DNA of 64,000 nt from Calothrix sp. C42_A2020_038 (GTDB lineage Bacteria > Cyanobacteriota > Cyanobacteriia > Cyanobacteriales > Nostocaceae): contig JACYLQ010000033.1 in assembly GCA_015272395.1 (NCBI GenBank), positions 186,001 to 250,000 of the forward strand. The letters are read 5' to 3'. Shown here piece by piece: positions 8,662 to 18,437 of this stretch. The position numbers were made by a program, and so were the translations under genes. The notes beneath the pieces are model-generated. The model saw only the letters and a list, made by a program, of their open reading frames with translations. It did no database searches and had not been told where the DNA came from. The stretch's first letter is position 1; the number at the start of each line of letters is the position of its first letter.

Positions 8662-10254
8662 ATGACCAAGGCACCTGTTGCTCCCGTGGTGCTAGTCATT
8701 TTAGACGGATGGGGCTACTGCGAGGAGACAGAAGGAAATGCAATAGCACAGGCTAAGACTCCCGTGATGAATAGCCTATGGTCGGCATATCCGCACACCC
8801 TCATTCGCACGTCAGGAAAAGCCGTCGGTTTGCCAGAAGGTCAAATGGGCAACTCAGAAGTTGGTCATTTGAATATTGGCGCTGGTCGAGTGGTACCGCA
8901 AGAGTTAGTACGCATTTCAGATGCGGTGGAAGACGGTTCCATTAATAAAAATCCAGCGTTAGTTAAAATTTGTCAGGAAGTCCTGAGTCGAAACGGCAAA
9001 CTGCATATAGTAGGGCTTTGTTCTGAGGGAGGTGTACACTCCCACGTTAGCCACCTGTTTGGACTACTTGACTTAGCGAAGGCACAAGGTTTATCCAAAG
9101 TTTGTATTCACGCTATCACTGATGGTCGCGATACTACACCGACTGATGGTGTAAAAGCCATAGGACTGATTCAAAATTATATAGACCGCATCGGTATTGG
9201 CAAAATCTCAACTATTAGTGGTCGTTATTATGCGATGGATAGGGATCGCCGTTGGGATAGAATCAAGTTGGCTTACGATGTAATAACGCAAGACGGAGAG
9301 GGTGACGGACGTTCGGCTTTAGAAGTTGTCAAAGCTTCTTATGCTGAAGATATTATGGATGAGTTTATTGTTCCCACGCGGATAGCATCGGGAGCAATTG
9401 AAGCTGGTGATGGTGTTATTTTCTTTAATTTCCGTCCAGACCGCTCACGGCAGCTAACTCATGCTTTGGTTAGTCCAGATTTTAAAGGCTTTGAGCGAGA
9501 ATTAATTACGCCATTATCTTTTGTAACTTTTACTCAATACGACCCCGACTTACAAGTTAGTGTTGCATTTGAACCACAAAACCTTAGTAATATCTTGGGT
9601 GAAGTAATTTCGCAACATGGTCTGAAACAGTTTCGCACTGCGGAAACTGAAAAATATGCTCATGTAACTTATTTCTTTAATGGTGGTTTGGAAGAACCTT
9701 TCCCAGGTGAAGACCGTGAACTTGTTTCAAGTCCGATGGTCGCAACTTATGATAAAGCACCGAAAATGTCAGCTGATGCTGTTACTGACGTTGCCTTGGC
9801 TGCTATTGCCAAACAAATTTACTCGCTAGTTGTGATCAATTATGCCAACCCTGATATGGTCGGGCATACAGGTCAAATCGAAGCTACAGTACAAGCTATT
9901 GAAACAGTAGACCGTTGCCTTGGGCGCCTGCTCGAAGGAATAATCAAAGTCGGTGGTACGGCAATAATTACCGCCGACCACGGCAATGCAGAATATATGT
10001 TGGATGAGTCGGGTAATCCTTGGACTGCTCACACTACAAACCCAGTACCTTTAATCTTAGTCGAAGGCGAAGGTGCAAAAATCCTTGGACACGGTACAGA
10101 TGTCAGCTTACGCTCAGATGGCAAGCTAGCAGATATTGCACCAACAATACTGGATATTTTGCAACTCCCCCAACCACCAGAAATGACCGGCAACTCCCTA
10201 GTCCAATCTGCTGATTATGAAGTTACTCGTACACCAGTATCAATAAGAATGTAG
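8662..10254 (+). CDS. gpmI: 2,3-bisphosphoglycerate-independent phosphoglycerate mutase
   Basis: Glycolytic and gluconeogenic enzyme interconverting 3- and 2-phosphoglycerate in the cytoplasm through a phosphoserine intermediate and two Mn ions. Full length at 530 aa. The N-terminal VVLVILDGWGYCEETEGNA provides the first metal aspartate, S65 in QMGNSEVGHLNIGAGRV is the phosphorylated serine, and ITADHGNAEYM has the metal-binding D439-H440. It belongs to the alkaline-phosphatase fold family, so it is unrelated to the cofactor-dependent mutases. Placement just before secG is conserved in cyanobacteria. Confidence 0.96.
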   Translation: MTKAPVAPVVLVILDGWGYCEETEGNAIAQAKTPVMNSLWSAYPHTLIRTSGKAVGLPEGQMGNSEVGHLNIGAGRVVPQELVRISDAVEDGSINKNPALVKICQEVLSRNGKLHIVGLCSEGGVHSHVSHLFGLLDLAKAQGLSKVCIHAITDGRDTTPTDGVKAIGLIQNYIDRIGIGKISTISGRYYAMDRDRRWDRIKLAYDVITQDGEGDGRSALEVVKASYAEDIMDEFIVPTRIASGAIEAGDGVIFFNFRPDRSRQLTHALVSPDFKGFERELITPLSFVTFTQYDPDLQVSVAFEPQNLSNILGEVISQHGLKQFRTAETEKYAHVTYFFNGGLEEPFPGEDRELVSSPMVATYDKAPKMSADAVTDVALAAIAKQIYSLVVINYANPDMVGHTGQIEATVQAIETVDRCLGRLLEGIIKVGGTAIITADHGNAEYMLDESGNPWTAHTTNPVPLILVEGEGAKILGHGTDVSLRSDGKLADIAPTILDILQLPQPPEMTGNSLVQSADYEVTRTPVSIRM

Positions 10255-10302
10255 AATGTTGTTAGTGTCGGGGCGAGTTCATAAAGACTCTTGATTATGT
10301 AT

Positions 10303-10322
10303 GGCAGCCTTTATAAGCTGCC
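10303..10322 (+). terminator. Hairpin between gpmI and secG
   Basis: GGCAGC-CTTTATAA-GCTGCC, a 6-bp stem 48 bp after the gpmI stop and 100 bp before secG, with no U tract. It may attenuate readthrough or mark the 3' end. Confidence 0.4.
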
Positions 10323-10423
10323 CCAACAATATTACTTTCAAAGCCTAACTTCGCATTATTCTGTTAACATGTTGGGTATTGGTAAAGGTTCTTCACCTTT
10401 GTTATACATAGTATATTTTTGTC

Positions 10424-10657
10424 ATGACTGTTACAAACATTGTTCAAGGTATCTGGACATTCTCTGCTGTTGGTTTAATTATTTTAGTATTGCTCCACAG
10501 CCCCAAAGGTGATGGGATTGGTGCCATCGGTGGACAAGCGCAATTATTTAGCAGCACCAAAAGCGCTGAAAGTACTCTTAACCGTGTAACTTGGGCATTA
10601 ACTGCTATATTTATGGGTCTGACTGTGGTGTTAAGTGCTGGATGGTTGCCTAAATAG
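10424..10657 (+). CDS. secG: Preprotein translocase subunit SecG
   Basis: Small subunit of the SecYEG translocon, 77 aa, in thylakoid or plasma membrane. Two membrane helices are visible (about residues 7-25 and 56-74) joined by the family loop HSPKGDGIGAIGGQAQLF and STKSAESTLNRVTW. The last base of its TAG is the first base of the GTG preceding the next gene's ATG, so the two are translationally coupled. gpmI-secG is a conserved cyanobacterial pair. Confidence 0.93.
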   Translation: MTVTNIVQGIWTFSAVGLIILVLLHSPKGDGIGAIGGQAQLFSSTKSAESTLNRVTWALTAIFMGLTVVLSAGWLPK

Positions 10658-10659
10658 TG

Positions 10660-11340
10660 ATGAGGCGCCGTTCATTTACATTTCTAGGAATATTTTTAAC
10701 CACTGGGCTGCTAGTTTTGCTGAACTTGCAGTCTATTGTCGTTGGAAAAACTTCTTCATACGCTACACATCCTTTACCAGCAACGCTTTTACGCTGGCAA
10801 GACGCAAATAGCGGTGACTATTTTGATTCTGTAAAAGCAACAGAAGTAGGATACTTAATTTGGTCAAATTTTCCCGTCAAGGTTTACATTGAAACGCCAA
10901 AAAATCTCAATAATAATCAAGCAGATGCATGGGTAAAAGCTGTCTCATCGACAGTTCAAGAATGGAACACTTATTTACCTTTACAAATAGTCGAAGCACC
11001 GGAATCGGCGGATATTACAATTTTACGAAAGGCTCCACCACTTCAAGGCAACCCACCGCGCGCGCGTTCAGCACAAACAACATATAGTTTGTATACAAAA
11101 AACAACATTTTATACCATCGTTTTATTATTCTATTGAGTCCTAGTCAAACGGGTGACTACCTTATAGCTGCCGCGCGACACGAACTTGGTCACGCATTAG
11201 GAATTTGGGGGCATAGCCCGTTACAAAGTGATTCTTTATACTTTTCGCAAGTGCGTAAACCTCCACTGATTTCACATAGAGATGTGAATACTTTAAAAAG
11301 GGTATATGAGCAACCAACTAAATTAGGTTGGAAACATTAA
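10660..11340 (+). CDS. Secreted zinc metalloprotease-like protein (metzincin motif)
   Basis: A 226-residue exported protein with an N-terminal signal sequence (RRRSFTFLGIFLTTGLLVLL) and a single catalytic-type domain. The zinc motif H174-E-L-G-H-A-L-G-I-W-G-H184 fits HExxHxxGxxH of metzincins (matrixin/M10-like); a Met-turn is not obvious. Upstream the domain contains AWVKAVSSTVQEWNTYLPL, typical of bacterial matrixin-like proteins that begin with a substrate-cleft strand. Its start overlaps the secG stop (GTG 10657 or ATG 10660), indicating one transcript with secG. Substrate unknown; location periplasm or outside. Confidence 0.8.
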   Translation: MRRRSFTFLGIFLTTGLLVLLNLQSIVVGKTSSYATHPLPATLLRWQDANSGDYFDSVKATEVGYLIWSNFPVKVYIETPKNLNNNQADAWVKAVSSTVQEWNTYLPLQIVEAPESADITILRKAPPLQGNPPRARSAQTTYSLYTKNNILYHRFIILLSPSQTGDYLIAAARHELGHALGIWGHSPLQSDSLYFSQVRKPPLISHRDVNTLKRVYEQPTKLGWKH

Positions 11341-11462
11341 TTTTTATGGGGTGGCTTCAAATTTCCCATCTTCTTGATGCAACAGGCAAGGTATACGAAC
11401 TAGCTGCGAGTTTAAGGTAGGCACTGCCCACACCGCTATTACACCTTTAACTCTTAACTTTT

Positions 11463-11957
11463 CTACCATCCCCAACTACCAGGAATACCTTTGAATGGTC
11501 CAACAATATCCTTTGTTATCCAACCACCATAGAAATTTCCTGGTTGCGGCGCCACTTTTTCACCATCTACATAACACGCATCCATTGGATGTGCATAAAA
11601 AGCTACATAATCTTTGATTGATGCAAAGTTCGGTGTGGGGTTGGGGTAATACCAAGCAACGTTTTGTACTTCTTTATCACCAACGCGCAGTGTATAATAT
11701 CCTGCTGCTCCTTTCCACTCGCAAAAACTAGATTGAGGCATTTTGATCAGATATTCCATTTTAATGTCCGCAGGTGGAATATAGTAAACCGGGGGATGAC
11801 TAGTTTCTAGTACCCGCTTTGCATTGTAAGTATCAGCAATTGTTTCACCATTGAAAATAATCTGAATGTGTTTGTTGACATCTTCTAAACGTGGTGGACG
11901 TGGGTAGTCCCATACAGACTCTTGTCCAGGTTGAGGTTCAATGCGTTGCGGTTTCAT
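11463..11957 (-). CDS. DUF427 family protein
   Basis: A 164-residue soluble protein recognised as DUF427 from the segment VWDYPRPPRLEDVNKHIQII followed by NGETIADTYNAKRVLETSHP and the later FCEWKGAAGYYTL and VAWYYPNPTPNF. The C-terminal tail with FYGGWITKDIVGPFKG is the cyanobacterial variant. The molecular function of the family is not established. It is 17 bp downstream of the methyltransferase gene at 11975 on the same strand, so the two are probably co-transcribed. Confidence 0.82.
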   Translation of the reverse strand: MKPQRIEPQPGQESVWDYPRPPRLEDVNKHIQIIFNGETIADTYNAKRVLETSHPPVYYIPPADIKMEYLIKMPQSSFCEWKGAAGYYTLRVGDKEVQNVAWYYPNPTPNFASIKDYVAFYAHPMDACYVDGEKVAPQPGNFYGGWITKDIVGPFKGIPGSWGW

Positions 11958-11974
11958 GTCTCTACATTTGATTA

Positions 11975-12811
11975 TTATATTTTTGTGGCTGTTACGAAAA
12001 ATATTGATGCATCACACCAGGCGCCTTGGTAAGTAACTGGTAATGCTTGAACTTGTTTTATATATTCTGCTTTACATTCTTGTAGTTTGGAAGGCGCCAG
12101 TTGTTGGACTTGATAGCCAAATACGTTTTTAGCATTAATTTCCCATATTTGTTCTGCGTTGTCTACATCAGGGGTAAAATACCAACCAAACTGTTCTTGT
12201 TGTATTGTGATATTTTGTTTTTGGAAACCTACTGCTAACAAAAATTGCTGGCATTTTTGGGTTGTACCTAACAGTGCATTTGGATTAGGTACATGTATAC
12301 CATATTTAGCTACGACATCTCGAAATAAAACAGAGGTTGTAAATGCATTTTCTGTCCAAGCATTAAATACAATTTTTCCACCTGATTTGAGAAAACTGTA
12401 CCATTTATGCAAAGCCGCAGTAATATTAGTTAGATAACAAATTGCTAGCGAACATAAAATTACATCAAAACTATTTTCTTCAAAGTTGATCAATTCCGCA
12501 TCAGCTTCAATAAATTCTACATTTTGTAAACCAGAAGCAGCTAGTTTTTGTTTCGCGTTACTCAGCATCCCTGTAGAAATATCTATACCAATTATTTTGG
12601 ATTGGGCGCCTACTTTTGAAGCTGCTGCGAATGCGACTATTCCTGTACCTGTGGCAATGTCTAATATTTTGTGACCTTGTTGCAGGTTTGCAACTTCAAT
12701 TAAACGTTGGGCAATTGGGATATAAAATCTGCCATTGTCATAATTGGTGCGAGAATTGAAGTCAGCAAGTAATTGCTGTTTGTATTCTTTTATATATTCT
12801 GCTTCTGACAT
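11975..12811 (-). CDS. Class I SAM-dependent methyltransferase (UbiE/MenG-like)
   Basis: A 278-residue cytoplasmic methyltransferase. SAM-binding motif I is KILDIATGTGIVAFAA near residue 45, the acidic residue ending strand 2 is in IIGIDISTGML, and motif II/III regions follow (FIEADAELINFEENSFDVIL). The fold and the 'NSFDVILCSLA' post-II motif fit the UbiE/COQ5 group, but the substrate cannot be told. It heads a two-gene unit with the DUF427 gene. It is convergent with the metalloprotease and divergent from fusA. Confidence 0.82.
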   Translation of the reverse strand: MSEAEYIKEYKQQLLADFNSRTNYDNGRFYIPIAQRLIEVANLQQGHKILDIATGTGIVAFAAASKVGAQSKIIGIDISTGMLSNAKQKLAASGLQNVEFIEADAELINFEENSFDVILCSLAICYLTNITAALHKWYSFLKSGGKIVFNAWTENAFTTSVLFRDVVAKYGIHVPNPNALLGTTQKCQQFLLAVGFQKQNITIQQEQFGWYFTPDVDNAEQIWEINAKNVFGYQVQQLAPSKLQECKAEYIKQVQALPVTYQGAWCDASIFFVTATKI

Positions 12812-13307
12812 GGATGTGCTTCTTACTTTTGACTGCGTTGTGGCAGTATCAAGGTAATTGCTTCTTTGAGAAGGGTGAATTACGAAAAATCTGCTCTGGT
12901 TTACCGTTGCACCATCGCTGAAAATTTGTGCTAACCTAATCCGAGATATAATAATATCCCGATGCCATAGGCTTGTAATAAAGCCTTAACCTGCATGGGA
13001 TTGATAACTATCTAACCCAATCAAACACACTCGCAGTCAACAGTCTAGGTCGATACTATTGATTATGTTTGTTCAAATTTAATCATATTTGACTTCTAGT
13101 TAAGTCACGGATTAACTTATAATTAATTTAACAAATATTAACAATTAGTAAGCTCACCAAAAACAAGTATAGCAACTTGCGGTGTTCGTTTGTAAGAGAA
13201 GTTAAGTCCGTGCTGCCTTTCACAAAGCAGCAAGTTTAATCAATTAGTAATGTCACCTTATCCGCCATCACCGACGGTTTATATCGGTTAACCAAACATC
13301 AAAATCT
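12812..13307. other. 496-bp divergent intergenic region upstream of the EF-G paralogue
   Basis: No gene seen. Two small hairpins are visible: AGGCTT-GTAATA-AAGCCT (12969-12986) and TGCTGC-CTTTCACAAA-GCAGCA (13211-13232), the second 76 bp before the fusA start and so possibly in its 5' UTR. The length suggests a long leader or complex control of the EF-G paralogue. Confidence 0.5.
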
Positions 13308-15398
13308 ATGAAAGACCTCACTCAATATCGAAATATCGGTATCTTCGCCCACGTCGATGCTGGTAAAACTACAACCACTGAAAGAATCCTGAAGCTCACC
13401 GGAAAAATCCACAAAATCGGTGAGGTTCATGAAGGCGCCGCGACAACTGACTTCATGGAACAGGAGCAAGAGCGAGGTATTACGATTCAATCTGCTGCAA
13501 CGACCTGTTTCTGGAACGGACACCAATTCAATATAATTGATACTCCGGGACACGTTGATTTTACCATTGAGGTTTATCGTTCACTGAAAGTTCTTGATGG
13601 TGGTATCGGTGTATTTTGCGGTAGTGGTGGTGTAGAGCCTCAATCCGAAACCAACTGGCGCTACGCAAATGACTCGAAGGTTGCCCGTATCATTTACATT
13701 AACAAACTCGACCGTACAGGCGCCGATTTTTACCGAGTTGTTAAGCAAATAAACGATGTACTAGGCGCAAAACCGTTGGTAATGGTTCTACCTATTGGTA
13801 GAGAGAACGAATTTGTTGGTGTGGTAGATTTACTCACCCGCAAAGCTTGGGTATGGGATGATTCTGGCGACCCCATGAATTATCAAATTAAAGAAGTTCC
13901 TGCCGACATGAAAGATGATGTCGAGACTTACCGCGAACAGCTAATTGAAACAGCTGTGGAGCAGGACGACGAGTTGATGGAAAAATACTTAGAAGGTGAA
14001 GAGCTTAGTATCGATGATATTAAGCGTTGTATTCGCAAAGGTACTATCAATCTCTCCTTTTTCCCAACCTACTGTGGTTCTTCATTTAAGAACAAAGGTG
14101 TACAGTTGGTGTTGGATGCTGTTGTTGACTTCTTACCTAACCCAACAGAAGTTAAACCACAGCCAGAAGTAGATTTAGATGGTAATGAAACAGGTGAATT
14201 AGCCATTGTCGATCCAAACAGACCATTGCGAGCTTTAGCATTCAAAATCATGGATGACCGCTTTGGCGCCCTCACCTTTACCCGTATTTATTCAGGTCAA
14301 TTAAACAAGGGTGATACGGTACTAAACACCGCTACAGGGAAAACCGAGCGTATTAGCCGTCTTGTGGAGATGCACGCTAACGACCGCCAAGAAATAGAAT
14401 CGGCTCAAGCTGGTGATATTGTGGCAATTGTTGGATTGAAAAATATCCAAACCGGACACACCCTTTGTGATGTCAAAAATCCGGCAACCTTAGAGCCGAT
14501 GGTTTTCCCAGAGCCAGTTATTTCGATTGCGGTGGCGCCTACGAAGAAAGGTACTTCCGAAAAAATGGCGATTGCACTTGGTAAAATGGTTCAGGAAGAC
14601 CCATCTTTCCGCGTAGAAACTGATTCCGAAAGCGGTGAAACCATTCTGAAAGGGATGGGCGAGTTACATTTGGAAATTAAAGTTGATATTCTCAGACGCA
14701 CCCACGGGGTTGAAGTTGAAGTTGGTAAACCCCAAGTTGCTTACCGTGAGTCTGTTACTAAGCGTATTGAAGATGGTTACGTTCATAAGAAACAATCGGG
14801 TGGTTCCGGTCAATACGCTAAAATCGATTACATTATTGAACCGGGCGAACCAGGAAGTGGTTTCCAATTCGAGACCAAGATAACTGGTGGTAGCGTACCT
14901 AGAGAGTACTGGCCTGCTGTTGAAAAAGGCTTTGCAGCTAGTATTGGCAACGGTGTATTAGCAGGATTCCCTTGCGTCGATTTGAAATTTACCTTGGTTG
15001 ATGGAGGTTTCCACCCTGTTGACTCTTCAGCCATTGCTTTTGAAATAGCCGCGAAAGCTGCTTATCGCCAAAGTGTACCCAAAGCCGCTCCCCAGCTACT
15101 CGAACCAATCATGAAAGTTGATGTCTTCACACCAGAAGATTATATGGGTGATGCAATTGGTGACTTGAACCGTCGTCGTGGCATTATTAAATCCCAAGAA
15201 ACAACTCCTACTGGCGCACGTATCAAAGCAGATGTACCATTAAGCGAAATGTTTGGTTACATTGGAGACTTACGTACCATGAGTTCCGGTCGTGGTCAAT
15301 TCTCAATGGAATTTTCCCATTACGCACCATGTCCTGCAAACGTCGCAGAGGCGGTAATTAAGGAAACTAAAGAACGCGAGGCGTTAAAAGCTAAGTAG
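13308..15398 (+). CDS. fusA: Elongation factor G paralogue (EF-G family GTPase)
   Basis: Translational GTPase of 696 aa with all EF-G domains. G1 is AHVDAGKT (residues 14-21), G3 DTPGH (78-82), G4 NKLD (132-135); later domains end in [16 protein letters not shown]. It catalyses tRNA-mRNA translocation, or a specialised variant of it. The G domain reads [20 protein letters not shown] where canonical EF-G has the VAGVQPQSETVWRQA type, and the gene stands alone rather than between rpsG and tuf. I therefore take it as the second, divergent EF-G that cyanobacteria carry, not the str-operon copy. Confidence 0.85.
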   Translation: MKDLTQYRNIGIFAHVDAGKTTTTERILKLTGKIHKIGEVHEGAATTDFMEQEQERGITIQSAATTCFWNGHQFNIIDTPGHVDFTIEVYRSLKVLDGGIGVFCGSGGVEPQSETNWRYANDSKVARIIYINKLDRTGADFYRVVKQINDVLGAKPLVMVLPIGRENEFVGVVDLLTRKAWVWDDSGDPMNYQIKEVPADMKDDVETYREQLIETAVEQDDELMEKYLEGEELSIDDIKRCIRKGTINLSFFPTYCGSSFKNKGVQLVLDAVVDFLPNPTEVKPQPEVDLDGNETGELAIVDPNRPLRALAFKIMDDRFGALTFTRIYSGQLNKGDTVLNTATGKTERISRLVEMHANDRQEIESAQAGDIVAIVGLKNIQTGHTLCDVKNPATLEPMVFPEPVISIAVAPTKKGTSEKMAIALGKMVQEDPSFRVETDSESGETILKGMGELHLEIKVDILRRTHGVEVEVGKPQVAYRESVTKRIEDGYVHKKQSGGSGQYAKIDYIIEPGEPGSGFQFETKITGGSVPREYWPAVEKGFAASIGNGVLAGFPCVDLKFTLVDGGFHPVDSSAIAFEIAAKAAYRQSVPKAAPQLLEPIMKVDVFTPEDYMGDAIGDLNRRRGIIKSQETTPTGARIKADVPLSEMFGYIGDLRTMSSGRGQFSMEFSHYAPCPANVAEAVIKETKEREALKAK

Positions 15399-15777
15399 TC
15401 GTCTTGCAACGGATGTAGCGGATGGGTTATTTGTTACAAATAAAGTCCAGTTATTTAAAATTAACTATCCCTTCGGGTTCGCCAATGAAAGCGGGACCCA
15501 AACCGACACCGCGCTGCGTGGTCTCACTGTTACATCCGTTCAAATTTTTCTACCCACCAAAACTGATGACACGAACCAGGGCTTTTGATCGTTCTAACAA
15601 AGAGAAGCTCTAAGCAATAAGTAAACCTACAGTTCCAAAAGAGCATTGACGCGCGCTCTTTTGGAATTTTTAGTTAAATTCGATGGCTCTAGAAAACTGC
15701 CTTAAACAGCTTGGCTGTATATCAATAGTTATTTTTTGAGAATTTGCTTAGTGGTAAATATACTGGGTTTGTTGCAG
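15399..15777. other. Intergenic region fusA to rtcB (convergent)
   Basis: No supported gene. Holds the strong terminator at 15633-15671; the rest shows no protein-like frame (a 63-codon open frame at 15422 has no recognisable features). Confidence 0.6.
15633..15671 (+). terminator. Strong intrinsic terminator after the EF-G paralogue
   Basis: TTCCAAAAGAGC-(10 nt)-GCTCTTTTGGAA is a perfect 12-bp stem followed directly by TTTTT. It could also work for rtcB on the other strand, since A-rich sequence does not precede it strongly. Confidence 0.85.
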
Positions 15778-16959
15778 TTAGCCTTTTACACAGACGACTT
15801 GTTTTAATGTTGCCACTACTTCAACTAAGTCTGACTGATTTTGCATAACTTCCTCTATCGGTTTATAGGCGCCAGGAATTTCATCCAAAACACTTTCGTC
15901 TTTACGACACTCAACACCTTCAGTTTGTTTAATTAAATCATCGAGTGTGTAAACGTTTTTAGCTTTATTTCGAGATAATAATCTCCCTGCCCCATGACTA
16001 CAGCTACAAAAGCTATCAGCGCAACCTTTACCCTTGACAATGTAAGATTTTGCTCCCATTGAACCAGGAATAATACCGTAATCATCTTGTTGCGCGCGCA
16101 CGGCACCTTTGCGAGTTACTATTACTTCTTCGCCGAAATGCACTTCTTTTTCAGCGTAATTGTGGTGACAATTTACTTCAAGTAAAGGTTTTGTAACTTT
16201 ACCACCTGCCAAATGTTTCTCAATAATCCGCTTAAAGCGTGCCATCATGACATCGCGATTCATCTTGGCATATTGTTGCGCCCACTGTAAATCTCGCCAG
16301 TAAGCTTCAAATTCAGGTGTACCAGCGACAAAGTAAGCTAAGTCAGGGTCAGGCAAGTTATTACCCGCCATTTTTGCTAAATCTTTAGCTGTATTAATGT
16401 GACAGCTAGCTAACTTGTTACCAATATTGCGTGAACCAGAGTGCAGCATCAGCCAAACTTGGTTTTCTGTATCGATACAAACCTCAATAAAGTGATTTCC
16501 ACCACCCAATGAACCTAACTGACGCATTGCTTTAGTTTCCAAGTCTTGCACACCTGGGTGTAAATCATTAAACTGGCGCCAGTATTGCCAATTAGTTACG
16601 GCTTTTTCAACTTCTGCATTTTCGTTGAAACCCGTAGGAATACTCGCTTCGATATCAAGACGAATCTTTTTGAGTTTACCTTCCAGCTTATCACCCTTAA
16701 ATGGCATCTTAATTGCAGCCATCCCACAACCCACATCAACCCCCACAGCAGCAGGAATTATTGCTTCTTTCGTGGCAACTACTGACCCAACCAAGGCGCC
16801 TTTACCCAAGTGAACATCAGGCATCAAAGCCAAATGTTTAAAAACAAATGGTAGCGAAGCCACATTTTGCGCCATTTTCGCTTCATCCTTCCCTAATGGA
16901 TGATTAGCCCAAGACAAAACAGGTGTAGGAGTAGAAAGTTCTAATTTTTCGTAAGCCAT
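15778..16959 (-). CDS. rtcB: RNA-splicing ligase RtcB
   Basis: Mn/GTP-dependent RNA ligase joining 2',3'-cyclic phosphate (or 3'-phosphate) and 5'-OH ends, acting in RNA repair. Length 393 aa, at the short end of the family. Metal-binding residues are in VGVDVGCGMAAIK (D75, C78), GGGNHFIEV and LMLHSGSRNIG. The SHGAGRLLSR segment near residue 321 carries the histidine that becomes guanylylated. No RtcR or archease gene is beside it. The start ATG (16957-16959) is immediately preceded, on the coding strand, by six copies of a 7-bp tandem repeat, which leaves no normal Shine-Dalgarno. Confidence 0.93.
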   Translation of the reverse strand: MAYEKLELSTPTPVLSWANHPLGKDEAKMAQNVASLPFVFKHLALMPDVHLGKGALVGSVVATKEAIIPAAVGVDVGCGMAAIKMPFKGDKLEGKLKKIRLDIEASIPTGFNENAEVEKAVTNWQYWRQFNDLHPGVQDLETKAMRQLGSLGGGNHFIEVCIDTENQVWLMLHSGSRNIGNKLASCHINTAKDLAKMAGNNLPDPDLAYFVAGTPEFEAYWRDLQWAQQYAKMNRDVMMARFKRIIEKHLAGGKVTKPLLEVNCHHNYAEKEVHFGEEVIVTRKGAVRAQQDDYGIIPGSMGAKSYIVKGKGCADSFCSCSHGAGRLLSRNKAKNVYTLDDLIKQTEGVECRKDESVLDEIPGAYKPIEEVMQNQSDLVEVVATLKQVVCVKG

Positions 16960-16960
16960 A

Positions 16961-17002
16961 TTTAGATTTTAGATTTTAGATTTTAGATTTTAGATTTTGG
17001 AT
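16961..17002. repeat. Heptanucleotide tandem repeat abutting rtcB
   Basis: Six head-to-tail copies of TTTAGAT (the last TTTGGAT) begin one base from the rtcB start codon, so they form its immediate 5' UTR. Seven-base tandem repeats (STRR type) are known in filamentous cyanobacteria. Confidence 0.85.
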
Positions 17003-17449
17003 TTGAATTATATATTTTCGTAACATTCGTATTCAGATTTTAGAGGATGTTTCAAAAGTCTAAAAATATACATAATACCCTTCTGGAAAACCTCTCCCTT
17101 AGAGTGGTTTCATGCGAAGAAAGAAAAATAGTTTTTAAACCCCTCTCCAAACCTCTTTCCTCGTAGGGAGAGGTTTTGAAACAAATTTTAGTTTTTTTTT
17201 ATCTGGCTGTATAAAACCTTCTATTTTCTTGTTCCCCTTCCCTATCAGGGAAGAGGTTAGGGGTTAGGTTCGAGCGTTAACATTAATATTTTTCAAACAT
17301 TTTTTACAAATATATCTTTGTATTACAAATGTAATATACATGAAATGTAAATGTCAAGGTGTAACACGCTTAAACAAGGCAGCATCCGTTACAATTATTA
17401 ATAGTGATAAATGTCGTCTACGTAGCTTAACAAAAGCTCAGTAAATCCT
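17003..17449. other. Intergenic region with CCTCTCC-type hairpin repeats
   Basis: No gene seen. Two interspersed hairpin units are present around 17085-17175 and 17230-17275 (for example CCCTCTCC / GGGAGAGG and CCCTATC..AGGGAAGAGG), like those at 25790, 29860, 39225 and 45730. Confidence 0.55.
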
Positions 17450-18340
17450 ATGACAACACGTCAAGATACAATCTGGGAAAAGTTTTTATCACCTATATTC
17501 AGGTTTTTGATAGACGAGAAAGCTTTACGCGAGTACTCAGAAAGTGTTGACTGGGAAAAGGAATGCGACTATATCCGGCGCCCGGATGTGATTACACCTA
17601 CATACTACAGTAGCCAAAATTTTTACGGTATAAAGGGTGGTTACCTTACTTCTGGTGCAGCAGTTACCTATGACCCAATAACTCAGTATGTATTACCTCC
17701 CAATGAAACATGGGTTCGTCAAGGCTTAATTGACGCAGTGCGTGTAAAACCACGGCGGATTCTTGACTTAGGTTGTGGTACAGGCACAACTACCATAATG
17801 TTAAAACAAACGTATCCGGAAGCAGAAGTTATTGGTTTAGACTTATCGCCGTATATGTTGGTGCGGGCACAACACAAAACCAACTCAGCAGGAGTCAATA
17901 TACACTGGCGCCACGGTGATGCTCAGAAAACGGGTTTTCCTGATGCGTCGTTTGATTTGGTTACTGCCTCATTACTGTTTCATGAAACACCACCTGCGAT
18001 ATCTGTGTTAATTTTGCGTGAATGTTTCCGCTTGCTGACTGTTGGAGGACAAGTAGTAGTTTTAGACGGTAATCAAAAAACATTACGCCAGTTAGAATTT
18101 TTGCGTAACGTATTTGAGGAACCATATATCCAAGACTTTAGTGCAGGTAGCGTTGATGCGTGGATGGGTGCTGCGGGTTTTGAAGCTGTGCAAACGGAAG
18201 ATATTTGGTGGATACACCAAGTCACAAGTGGCATCAAACCAGTACTTAGTCATGAAATTGCTACAAATCAAAACGTGCAGGTGTATACGCCTCAAGTTAT
18301 TGATGATACAGGATTACAGGGCTTTCCCTCACCTGCGTAA
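17450..18340 (+). CDS. Class I SAM-dependent methyltransferase
   Basis: A 296-residue methyltransferase with motif I RRILDLGCGTGTTTIML near residue 103, then EAEVIGLDLSPYMLVRA, and SFDLVTASLLFHE as the motif-II region, the UbiE-like class. The N-terminal 90 residues (SVDWEKECDYIRRPD) form a helical cap seen in cyanobacterial homologues of unknown substrate. It is followed after 97 bp by an HAD phosphatase on the same strand; whether they share a transcript is unclear. Confidence 0.8.
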   Translation: MTTRQDTIWEKFLSPIFRFLIDEKALREYSESVDWEKECDYIRRPDVITPTYYSSQNFYGIKGGYLTSGAAVTYDPITQYVLPPNETWVRQGLIDAVRVKPRRILDLGCGTGTTTIMLKQTYPEAEVIGLDLSPYMLVRAQHKTNSAGVNIHWRHGDAQKTGFPDASFDLVTASLLFHETPPAISVLILRECFRLLTVGGQVVVLDGNQKTLRQLEFLRNVFEEPYIQDFSAGSVDAWMGAAGFEAVQTEDIWWIHQVTSGIKPVLSHEIATNQNVQVYTPQVIDDTGLQGFPSPA

Positions 18341-18437
18341 ACTAAAGACAACATTGTGACAAATAACAAATGACAAAAGGCCCCTGATTGCTGTAGTATT
18401 TCACTCAGCACTCATTAATCAATACGAGCGCACTAAA

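Noticed and set aside
15422-15613. 63-codon open frame after the EF-G paralogue
   Set aside because: Low-complexity translation without features, followed by the real terminator of the upstream gene.
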